From Samsoniella hepiali (Eukaryota > Ascomycota > Sordariomycetes > Hypocreales > Cordycipitaceae): DNA of 64,000 nt. Both the position numbers and the translations under genes were made by a program. Location of the stretch: the NCBI GenBank assembly GCA_001455915.2, contig LNDK02000103.1, positions 435,850 to 499,849 on the forward strand. Reading direction: 5' to 3'. Within the stretch, counting starts at the first letter, position 1. Each line of letters starts with the position of its first letter. Positions 55,366 through 64,000 of this stretch are shown here, piece by piece. Below the pieces are notes generated by a model. It was given only the letters and a program-made list of their open reading frames with translations. It was not told the origin of the DNA and ran no database searches.

Positions 55366-57696
55366 ATGGTGCAGCGGGGACTGGACGACCTGCCTGCCGA
55401 GCTCATCGTCGACATTGCCAGGAACCTATGGCTCGGCGACATGAGCCATCTGGCGCAGGCCAACCGTCGGCTGTACCAGATTGTCGATTCGTTTCTCTAC
55501 TTAACGGATGCGCAGCCGTATAACCAATACGCGCTGTTTTGGGCCGTGCAGCACAACCTGCTCACGGTGGCCGACCGTGCGCTACGGGCCGGCACGCCCG
55601 CTCAGCCGCGCCACACGAAACCATCACGTCTGCGTCCCTTTGACCGGATTATAGTCTTGGAAGAGGACAGGTCGAGTAGGCACGGCCGTCCGGTGCTCTT
55701 GACACCGTTAGATTTCGCTGCGGCAGCAGGGTACACAAATGTTGTGGCGCTGCTGCTGCGGCACTTGCCGCCGACGGAACATCGAGAGATTGCGGCGGCC
55801 ATTGCACAACCGGCCGCGGACGGCCAAATTGATGTGATAGATGTGTTTCTACGGGATGAGGCGTGTGCGTGCGGGCATGTGGCGCAGATGGTCCAGGTCG
55901 CGTTTTGCACCGCGGCCAAAACAGGACAGCGAGCGTTGCTTGAGCGACTGCTGGAAACAAAAGGCGGTCCTACGGCTGTCGACAAGTCTGCGCGGTACTA
56001 CTGTATATCAATGCTAGAGGCTGCCGCAGCCGGCCACGACGAAACCTGGGACCTATTATCGTCTCTTCGGCCACTGGAAAAATCCGACCTCGACCCTATT
56101 ATGCAAGATGATGAACAGCTAGACAAGATTCTGCGTGGGAGCTGGTGTGGTCACGGCTCCCCGAGTCAGAGCTCGAGAGGTCTACATGAACTATTCGAGA
56201 AACTTGTCAGCTTGGGTTTCGACATGAAACGCGAGGGAACGCTCACAACGCTGCTAGAGGTGGCTTGCCGAGGAGACAATGCCCCCTTCGTGGAGCTACT
56301 ACTCGCTTATTCAGAAGATGAGCAGCGATATCTTGAGAAACTCCTCCCCAGTCCTTACCTCTACAAACGCTTTGAAGTTGATACAATGCTGCTTACTCAT
56401 GATTTGCACCGTAGCATCTGTGAAAAGCAGTTTGCGTTTGCCTTGAGAGAGAGGCGCATCGACGAAGCCAAGCTATATCTATCCGCCATGGATGGCATTC
56501 CCAATGGGTTTTCTAGCTATGGAAAACTCTTGTTACATGGTGCCTGCTCTCGTGGCTCTGTGGAAGTCGTTCAATTTTTGCTCTCGCTTCATTCGGCTCT
56601 GGGGTTAACAAACATTATACACGAGGCGGACTCAGTAAAAGGAGTAGAAAACACGTTTTTACAATCATTGATGGAGCACAGACAAGAAGACGAACGTCTC
56701 CGCATTGCGCGGCTGCTTCTTGAAGCGGGAGCGGATCCAAATAGGTACAGAAATATCAGACCAAATCGCAAATCGCCGCTACGAGAAGCTTGCCGGCGCG
56801 GCCTGCCGAGGATTGCTCAGCTCTTGCTAGAATTTGGCGCGTATCCTCTAGAGACAGATGGGGGCGGCAATACAATCCTCCACGATGCGTGTGCCGGGTC
56901 TCCGACCGTCGCTCTCGTGGAGGATTTGCTAAAGCGAGGCGCAGACGTGATGGCTAGAACAGCTGGCGGGGCAACACCTCTTCATTCAGCCTGCATGTCG
57001 CGTGACCGAAGGCGCGACTGGCATCCAACCTCTGGTTCTCAAGTCGTTGAATTGTTGATTTCTCACGGCGCAAATCCGAACGCAAGCAATATCGTGGGGA
57101 CCACACCTCTTCATCTTGTTTGTTCCAGCACGCCATTCAGTGCGAACCCCGAGGAAGATGCCAAACTGGTTTCGACCCTCTTGGAGCACGGAGCTGATAT
57201 CGAGAAGCGCAACAGCGGGCACAAGACACCCCTGTTCCTTGCGTGTTCCATGTTGAACTACTCTGTTGCTTCTATTCTGCTAGCCAAGGGGGCAGCCCTG
57301 TCCCCTCAAACGCTGACCAGTTTTGGCCGCGGATTTCTTGAGACAACATACCCACGCGATAGCGACGCGCATGGAATGGCAAAGGTCTTGCTTGCCTACG
57401 GAGTCGACAAAGCTGTGGTGTGGCAAGCGATGGTACCAGCTCTCAACATTCGGGGCGTGGCGTTTGAGACGCTGCGGCTGCTGTTGATGCAAGGCGGAGG
57501 AACTGAAAAGGACACGAGGATAATTTTTGAGACGGTTGAGCAGAGGTCGCGCACGGAAGCGTTGGCAAAAGCGGTAGGAATGGTGGTTGTTGATGATGAA
57601 CTTAATAACCGGGCAGGGAAAATGGTGCTAGCATGGCCAGACAAGGGGAGGAAGAAGGGTGCTGCGAATCAGGAGGAAGAGGTGCTGTACTATTGA
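55366..57696 (+). CDS. F-box and ankyrin-repeat protein
   Basis: Single exon, 776 residues from the ATG at 55366; upstream the frame has no ATG. Residues 4-45 (LDDLPAELIVDIARNLWLGDM, then HLAQANRRLYQIVD) form an F-box-like motif with the usual LP start. Ankyrin repeats follow: LTPLDFAAAAGYTNVVALLL, then a diverged middle, then clear units such as RIARLLLEAGADPNR, SPLREACRRGLPRIAQLLLE, TILHDACAGS, TPLHSACMS, VVELLISHGANPNASN, TPLHLVCSS and TPLFLACSM. The F-box would link to an SCF ubiquitin ligase through Skp1, with the ankyrin repeats binding substrate. Filamentous ascomycetes have large expanded sets of such genes and they are often poorly conserved, so the target is unknown. The tail is Lys/Glu-rich. 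Confidence 0.9.
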   Translation: MVQRGLDDLPAELIVDIARNLWLGDMSHLAQANRRLYQIVDSFLYLTDAQPYNQYALFWAVQHNLLTVADRALRAGTPAQPRHTKPSRLRPFDRIIVLEEDRSSRHGRPVLLTPLDFAAAAGYTNVVALLLRHLPPTEHREIAAAIAQPAADGQIDVIDVFLRDEACACGHVAQMVQVAFCTAAKTGQRALLERLLETKGGPTAVDKSARYYCISMLEAAAAGHDETWDLLSSLRPLEKSDLDPIMQDDEQLDKILRGSWCGHGSPSQSSRGLHELFEKLVSLGFDMKREGTLTTLLEVACRGDNAPFVELLLAYSEDEQRYLEKLLPSPYLYKRFEVDTMLLTHDLHRSICEKQFAFALRERRIDEAKLYLSAMDGIPNGFSSYGKLLLHGACSRGSVEVVQFLLSLHSALGLTNIIHEADSVKGVENTFLQSLMEHRQEDERLRIARLLLEAGADPNRYRNIRPNRKSPLREACRRGLPRIAQLLLEFGAYPLETDGGGNTILHDACAGSPTVALVEDLLKRGADVMARTAGGATPLHSACMSRDRRRDWHPTSGSQVVELLISHGANPNASNIVGTTPLHLVCSSTPFSANPEEDAKLVSTLLEHGADIEKRNSGHKTPLFLACSMLNYSVASILLAKGAALSPQTLTSFGRGFLETTYPRDSDAHGMAKVLLAYGVDKAVVWQAMVPALNIRGVAFETLRLLLMQGGGTEKDTRIIFETVEQRSRTEALAKAVGMVVVDDELNNRAGKMVLAWPDKGRKKGAANQEEEVLYY

Positions 57697-58468
57697 AAAG
57701 AAGGCTCCCGCATGAGAACAAACAATATATGATGGATGCTCGGAGGAACAGGGCTGTCAAACGGGACTGCCATTCACGAGCCACGCAGAATGCATGTAGC
57801 TAGTATTTAGTATGATAATGATACATGATGAACACAAAGGTCTTGTCGCATTCGGGACAATAGATACATTGTCTACGTCACCAGAGCTGAGCACGGAGCG
57901 GGTACCTCTTGTCCAACCCCAGACAGCTCACCCCACATTGTCATAATAGCGTCCCTTTTTAGTGCTCTTTTGCTGCTGCACCTGAAGCCGAGGCTGGGCG
58001 TTCATTTGGCTGCTTGTGATTAAATCATCATTCCAATCCCGCCTGGGGTCCCGCCGCCCACCGTGTTTTCCTCTTCTGTTCCCTTGTCGCGGTGGTGCCA
58101 TCGTGAAATCTGACTTTCCCCACGAGACAAGTTCTGCCATCAATTTTGGCGAGTCCTCATTTTTTCCCCCTCCCCCTTTCTCTTCCATGCTGGGAAAAGA
58201 ACAAAACTCGGCTCAAAACGTCACTTCGCATACCCGGTCCGAGATACCCTTGCCGGTAATCTAGCTGCAGGAGGGACTCGACTGCCGTTGCCTCGGGATA
58301 AGCACCAGCTCGCATCAGCATCAGCAAACACTCGCCGGCACAAACAACCGCACCCCCCGAACAAAACAAGGGCTGTTGAATTTTTCCTTTTTTCGCGCTT
58401 TTGCTACCACTGATGACGGGACCAACCTTGAAGACAAACTAAAAAAAAAAAAGCAAAAGCACAAAATT
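57697..58468. other. intergenic region
   Basis: 3' region of the ankyrin gene and promoter of the membrane-protein gene, ending in an A-run leader (58441-58460). No gene seen. Confidence 0.5.
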
Positions 58469-60263
58469 ATGTCTTCGTCGGAGGGAGCGAGCGCGGGTCG
58501 CCCGCGACGAGCCTCGTCCGCCGCAACCACCGTCGATCCCGTCATGCGCAATGCGCTCCGGTATACTGTCTCGGCGCGCGAGTACGCCGCGCTGCACAAA
58601 TATATCATTGCGCGCTCCAAGACGCTGCGGCGCAAGGCGCCCGCGCCGGCGGCCGTCGAAAAGGCGCTGGCCCCGACGCCGCAAAGCGCCGCGAGCGACT
58701 ACAACGCCAAGGCGGTGCGGCACGCCCTGCGCGTCTTTGTGACGTCGTGGGTCAGCATGAAGGGCTACGAATTTGTCTCCAAGAAGCTTTCTAAAGACGG
58801 GTGAGTGCGCGCTCTCTACTGGGAACGGGAAAGGGAAAGGGAGAGGAAAGGGAGCCAAAAATGAGCTAACCATGCGGAAAATATAGCACGCCCGCGCAGA
58901 AGCAACCATTCTACAAGTCGCCCGCCCTCCGACTCTCCCTCTCGCTGTCGAGCATCCTCTTCCTCTACCGCCTGCTCTTCCGCTTCCTCACGCGCCTCCG
59001 CGCCCACCTCCTGGAGGCCTCGGTCGAGCCGTTCCGCCGCCGCAACCCGCGCACGGCGGCGGCCCTCACGTCGCCCTACGCGCCCGCCGTCGGCGCCTCC
59101 TTTGCCGGGCTGGCGCTCGGCATCTACCCGTCGCCGCCGGTGCGCGCCGGCGTCGCCCTCTGGCTGCTCTTCAAGGCGCTCGAGTACGGCTGGGACCTGG
59201 CCGAGGGCGAGGGCCTGATCTGGGGCACCAGGCAGGGCAAGAACCGCGAGCGGCCGTGGTGGTTCGGCAGCTGGCTGCTCCAGCCCCTGGCCTTTGGCCA
59301 GCTGCTCCACGCGGCCGTGTTCGACAAGGACTGCTTCCCCGACAGCTACGGCAAGTTCATCTGGGGCAACGCGCCGGTATACCTGCACGGCCGCCCAGAG
59401 GGCTACCCGACGAACCTCAAGTGGCCAAGCAGGGACGAGGTTGTCACCAGTCTGTCAGAGATGGCGCGACTCAACTGGCCGTAAGTTGTCTCTCCTTCAA
59501 CCTTGGTGTATGGAGTGTGCGTCTGCTAACGTGATGTGACAGGGCTTACATCTCACCAACCATGTTTCCTAACAAGAAGAACATCCTCCCATCCACGGTT
59601 ACGGCCGTTTCGCCTCTTACCTCCCAGGCGCACCCGCTCATCACATCGCTCTCCTGCGCCGCTCTTCATCCAAGCGATCCGTCGTGCACGCGCACATATC
59701 TTACCTTTTGGCTCAAGTCGTTCCCGCCCATGGCCCGCTTCTTTGTTCTCTTCTACTCCGCCATGACCATCATCCCTGGCTTCCGCCGCTTCTACCACGA
59801 CCCCATTAGCGGCCTGCAGCGCATATTGTCGCGCTCGACGCGCATGACAGCCTTTGCCACCGGCTCCCTCTCGACTGCCTGGGCCTCCATCTGCTTCTTC
59901 CAGACCTATCTCCCTCGCCACTTGCTGGCGACTCAGCGCTTCTTCCTTGGTGGCTTTGCCGCGGGCTTGTGGGCTTGGATCGAGCGCAAACATGGCCGCA
60001 TGGCTTTCCTCTACAGCGCTCGTGCAAGCGTAAACTCTCTCTGGAAGGTGGGTGTCAAGAGACGATGGTGGCGCGCTATGAAGGGCGGCGACCTCTGGGT
60101 CTTCGTCCTTGCGCTTATGATTACCGGTGTTGTCTACGAGCGCGATGCCAAGGCTATCCAGCAGAACTCGTTCCGCAAGGGCGTCAGCTGGGTCCGTGGT
60201 GAAGGCTGGAGAGACTGGGCCATCGAAGAAGACGAGGAGGAGACCAAGGAGAAGGACGAGTAG
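58469..60263 (+). CDS. TMEM135/PMP52-like multi-span membrane protein
   Basis: Three exons, 58469-58800, 58887-59480 and 59543-60263 (introns 86 and 62 bp); 548 residues. Several hydrophobic helices appear: LSLSLSSILFLYRLLFRFL, VGASFAGLALGIY, VRAGVALWLLFKALEYGW, a PMARFFVLFYSAMTIIPGF segment, FFLGGFAAGLWAWI and LWVFVLALMITGVVY. The C-terminal half (CTRTYLTFWLKSF, then FRRFYHDPISGLQRILSRST, LSTAWASICFF, FFLGGFAAG, and YSARASVNSLWKVGVKRR) follows the order of TMEM135, a protein linked to peroxisomes, mitochondrial dynamics and lipid handling in animals. The basic N-terminus and acidic C-terminal tail are probably cytosolic. The family call rests on motif order from memory, so it is moderately sure; that it is a polytopic membrane protein is certain. 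Confidence 0.8.
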
Positions 60264-60757
60264 AGATTATTGTTCTGGATGTTGAATGTGAGCACAACAT
60301 AGCGAATATATTTATCATGTCCATGTTTTCTATGGAGAGCTGTACCACGAATTAGGAGTTTCGGGGCTCAGTTGTATTCTGGCGATTTTTTAGCATCCCA
60401 GATGTTGATTCGTTTCTGGCTTCTGCCGCACCTTAGCTTTGAACAGTGCCCTACTGCTGACTACTGGGTTAGCACCTACTCTATTTATAAGTTGGCAATA
60501 AAAGCACTTAAAATCATGCGCTTGTCCGCGATTGTGTTTTCAGAGTATATTTGATAACCAATTTGGGAATTTTCGGATTGTTGTATAACTGAGTAGGCAA
60601 TATTGCGAGATACACACTGCATCAAAAGCATCAAAAGGACGCCACATCTTCATCCGCCTCGTCGCTCAAACAATAAAGATCAAAGCAGTGTCATCATACT
60701 TGGCACACAAATCATTACGTCAACGCAGGATATACGACGTACTCGACAAAACAGTAT
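60264..60757. other. intergenic region between convergent genes
   Basis: AT-rich shared 3' region of the TMEM135-like (plus) and OPT (minus) genes. No gene seen. Confidence 0.5.
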
Positions 60758-63727
60758 TCAAGGAGCAGGAGTTCCGCCATCGGCCCACCAGGGGTAGAAG
60801 CGTTGGCCCGGGGCGAGCTTGTACAAGGTACAGGGCGTTTTCTCACAGCCGACAGAGATTTGGGTGTTGCCCCACCACTCAACCTTTATACCAAGCCACT
60901 GAACGGTGAAGAGCATGAAGATGGCAGAGACAGCAATGGCAGAAGACAGGGATGCGGAGAGGACATAGTTGTACTTGGACCAGAACGCCAGGTGGCGACC
61001 ACGGATATAGATCCATGAGAACCAGGCAACGGGTACGGAGGGCCAGGCGTACGAGAAACTGTACGGAGCCCAATTGAGAGGGCCAGCAATGGCCGCGACA
61101 ATGTGAATCTGCCGGACGGCACGGTTGTTGGGCATGGCCTTCTTCAAGCCCCAGAATATCAGGACGAGAATTATGCCCATGGGGAAGCCCATCAGTAGCC
61201 AGCGGTACTGGCCGTTGGCACCAAAGACCTTGATGGGACCGATGGTGCCCCAGAGGACTGAAGCCGAGAAGAATGTGTTAGGGCCGGGGCAAAGGAATCG
61301 CATAGGGGCATTGCTTGTGCAGACATCCTTGATGTTCATCTGGAACTTCATGACACCGCTGCACACGATGGTGGAGATAAGGGTGGCGACCATCTGACCA
61401 GAAAACGTGACGCGCGGGGGGATCTTAACGTAGTGGGCAAGCTTGAGATCATTGGCGAAGGACAGGGCGTGGGCACAAGTGACGTAGCCATACGACTTGA
61501 AGAAGTTCATGGCAAGAGCATTGCCTTCGACAATCATACCGCCGATGAACTCGGCGAGCACGTTGAGAGTGACCTCGATACCAGTCATCGCGCCCACGAT
61601 ACCAACGGGAACGACGAAGATGAGGCAGAGCAGAATGCCGTAAAAAACGACACCAACGGATGTGTAGGTAGGCCAGGCGGCGATGCCGATAATACCAAAT
61701 ACAATGGAGATGACAAGAATGCCAAAATACCACCACTCTGACACTTCGGGGTAGGCAGCCATGAGACGATTGTGAACATCTTGGTACTCGCCCTCGTTGG
61801 CACGAATAGTGTCGTCGGCAGCTCCACCCGCTGTCTCGGCGGTGGTCTTGTTCTTCTTCCACTTGAAACCCTGCCAGAGATTCTTGAAGCCCATGACCAG
61901 CTCGTATCGATGGTAGAGAATGACGTGGGTGACGATGGCAGAGTAGACGGCGAAGAACAAACCGTAGACGACACAGCTAGCAGCAGACATATATGAAGCA
62001 GAGTATGCCCTGTACTTGACCTCGTCGTACATGCCTTGTTTGTTGAGAGTACGTGAGACGTTGTAATACTTACCATAGTGGTCGAAGATTTGGTTAGAGT
62101 TGATCTGGAAGTAACCAGTGTTCCACGTGTTGGTGTACCACACGGCGGCAATCATGAGACCGCCAATAAAGAACCCACCGACGTAGTTGAAGGTAGAGAA
62201 AGAAGGGATCATGAGGGGGTCGTGGAGGTAGCAGATAATGTTCCAGTCAAACGTCGGGACAGGGTTGAAAAGACCCAGGCCATACTTCATACCCGTCCAG
62301 ATTTCAAGGTGCAAGTTTTTGGGAGCGATCCAGGTCATCCAACTAAAGTAAGAGAGGGCTCCAAAGAGGTAGTTGGGGAACCAAAAGTAGACAAACATAG
62401 CAGAAAAGGTAATGCAGAAGAACTTGTAGCGTGACATTGTCCAGACGCGTTTAAACGGACCTATAACGCTAGGATTGTCCTCATTGTGGAGGGCCGTGTT
62501 AAGGGCGATGGTGACGAGGGATGAGGGCCACACGCAGTACGACGGGTAGACGAGAAACTTGCGCGTGAGGCCCGCGAGACCGTAGCCGATGAAGTTGGTA
62601 GCAAAGGCGTTGCAGAAGATGTAGCCAAAGTCGCGGGCGTACTGCTGGTTGAAGTACTGGGGCAGCACCTGGGTCCAGATGATGTAGTTTGTGTACGGCG
62701 TGCTGCGGGACGTGTTGGCCATGATGGCGACGAGCATGTGCTCCTTCTTGTTGAAGCGGCCCGGGTTGAGCGGCAGCTTGATCGAGGTGAACGGGATCGG
62801 GACATCGACGTGCGGCATCCAGCGCTCCCAGGCGCGGCCGAGCGGCAGCGAGAGCAGCTGCGCCACGTTGGTCTCGAAGTGGATTCTCGGCAGGCGGATG
62901 CTGAAGAGCTGGTTCACAAAAGCGAGGAAGACGGAGAAGAAGATGCCAATGGTCCAGGCGCGAATCGTGGACACGGGCAGCGACGGGTCGTCGTGGTTGT
63001 CCACGGCGGCGCGCACCTCGGCGTAGGGGCTGTTGTTGGTGATGAGCGCCGCCTCGAGCTTCATCTCCTGGATCAGGCGCTCGTGCTTTTCCGGGTTCTC
63101 GAGAATGTCCTCGATGGCTGTTTACGTGCGGAAAACTTTTCGTTAGCAAAGAGAACGCATCTCACACACGCCGGGGGAAGCAAGAGAGGGGAGGTATTGG
63201 CCGCCCGGCATCTTTGGAGGCGAGGGTAAAACGTACAGAGAAATTCCTTGATCTTCTGCAAAATAACAAAAGGAAAATTGGGGTCTCCATCGTGGATGAG
63301 GATCACATTTTGCATCATCTAATATCGTGGTTAATTTCAGGTGAGGGATGTGCTTGAAAAGGTGGTGGCGGCGTACCTTTTGGACACTCTCGAGGGTCAT
63401 CGAAGCTGCGAGCTCCTTGGCCTCTAGAAGATCATCTTCCGTGGCGTTGAGATGGCTACAAAATTTTGTCAATTTTATTGGCTGCATGTATAAGCTGGCT
63501 GCAGTAAAAACTCACCCCTCAAATGTTTGAGTGCCTTGCATCTCATCCGAACCAGAGGAGGCCTTGGTGTAAAAAAGACGATGTTAGTCGCCCGAAAAAG
63601 ACTCGCGATGCCAGAATTTCTTTCTACTCACCACCTTCTCCATTATGTCCTGCTTCTCACCAAGAACACCGCCATTGTCCTGGTCTTGCGAGGTAATCTC
63701 GCGGGTTTCATGTACAGATCTCGCCAT
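60758..63727 (-). CDS. OPT-family small oligopeptide transporter
   Basis: Five exons: 63727-63632, 63562-63516, 63455-63377, 63318-63237 and 63117-60758 (introns 69, 60, 58 and 119 bp); 887 residues. The acidic, soluble N-terminus (about 150 residues) spans the four small exons. It includes LLEAKELAASMTLESVQK and ENPEKHERLIQEMKLEAALI, typical of fungal OPTs. The transporter core has both family signatures: NPGRFNKKEHMLVAIMAN (NPG near residue 215) and HYVKIPPR (near 664), with 12 or more hydrophobic helices and the usual YPWWADGGTPAP-like end. It should import tetra- and pentapeptides, or related compounds such as glutathione, by proton symport at the plasma membrane. Three CCCCT stress-element-like pentamers lie about 200 bp upstream of the start. 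Confidence 0.95.
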
Positions 63728-63925
63728 GATGACTTGTCCCGTCTCCTGGCTCCAGGAAGGGAAGAAAAAAACAATTCAAGCCAAGTTTTGGAGCGATGAG
63801 AGGGGATACAAACTGATTTCACACAGAAAGGAGTGGTGGGAACTGAAGGCATCATATAGGAAAGTCTAAAAGGCCAGGGCTGGGTCTAGGTCATCCAAGT
63901 GTCCGTGAGAAACACGCTCCTCCCA

Positions 63926-63943
63926 CCCCTACCCCTACCCCCT
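63926..63943 (-). promoter_or_regulatory. three adjacent CCCCT (STRE-like) pentamers upstream of the OPT gene
   Basis: CCCCT at 63926-63930, 63932-63936 and 63939-63943, read AGGGG in the gene's direction. AGGGG is the yeast Msn2/4 stress element. Function here is inferred. Confidence 0.35.
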
Positions 63944-64000
63944 CTCTCAGCCGAAGCGAGTGCAGCGCCAAGATCGCGGGGGTTCGCATGGCTGAAAAAC

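Noticed and set aside
63926..63943. Possible internal telomere-like repeat (CCCCTA)n
   Set aside because: Fungal telomeres are TTAGGG/CCCTAA; the units here are CCCCTA and only about three, so STRE-like pentamers are the simpler reading.

Overview
This 64 kb window is nuclear DNA of a filamentous ascomycete, most likely a sordariomycete and probably Hypocreales. The reasons are short spliceosomal introns (about 49-119 bp, GTRNGT...YAG), pyrimidine-rich and CA-rich leaders, long disordered Ser/Pro-rich proteins, and fungal-specific families (Zn2Cys6 regulator, Ayg1-like hydrolase, DUF2293, PDR-type ABC transporter, VWA-Vint protein, fungal small oligopeptide transporter). The genus cannot be fixed from the sequence. 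I see no tRNA, rRNA, CRISPR array or intact transposon.

Layout. 0-9 kb is accessory-like: the 3' end of a CorA-type Mg2+ transporter, a 42-bp tandem repeat, a small secreted Cys-containing protein, an eight-exon Zn2Cys6 regulator (3160-5801), an Ayg1-like alpha/beta hydrolase (6245-7462) whose promoter carries clustered CGG triplets, and a DUF2293 protein ending in two SUMO-interaction-like motifs. 9-21 kb holds an LRR protein, a two-TM protein, an aminoglycoside-phosphotransferase-like protein lacking the catalytic Asp, a coiled-coil protein and a POT1-type thiolase. 21-23.2 kb (minus) is a VWA-Vint/Vwaint protein whose Hint-like domain has lost its start, and with it the expected nucleophilic Cys, at a reading-frame break.

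23-41 kb is gene-poor. It contains a 34-codon zinc-ribbon gene with a clear TATA box, a GNAT acetyltransferase and a long disordered protein (both minus), separated by stretches of 1.6-6.2 kb without convincing genes. A CCGGACCGG motif recurs in this part. 41-46 kb is a full-size PDR-type ABC transporter (minus).

47-64 kb is mostly housekeeping: the mitochondrial outer-membrane assembly protein Sam50 (minus) diverging from the ER ubiquitin-conjugating enzyme Ubc6 (plus), a BTB-like protein, an F-box/ankyrin protein, a TMEM135-like membrane protein and an OPT oligopeptide transporter (minus).

Most genes look independently regulated. The best candidate functional pair is the Zn2Cys6 regulator with the Ayg1-like hydrolase. 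Exon boundaries were placed by hand from splice consensus and reading-frame continuity.
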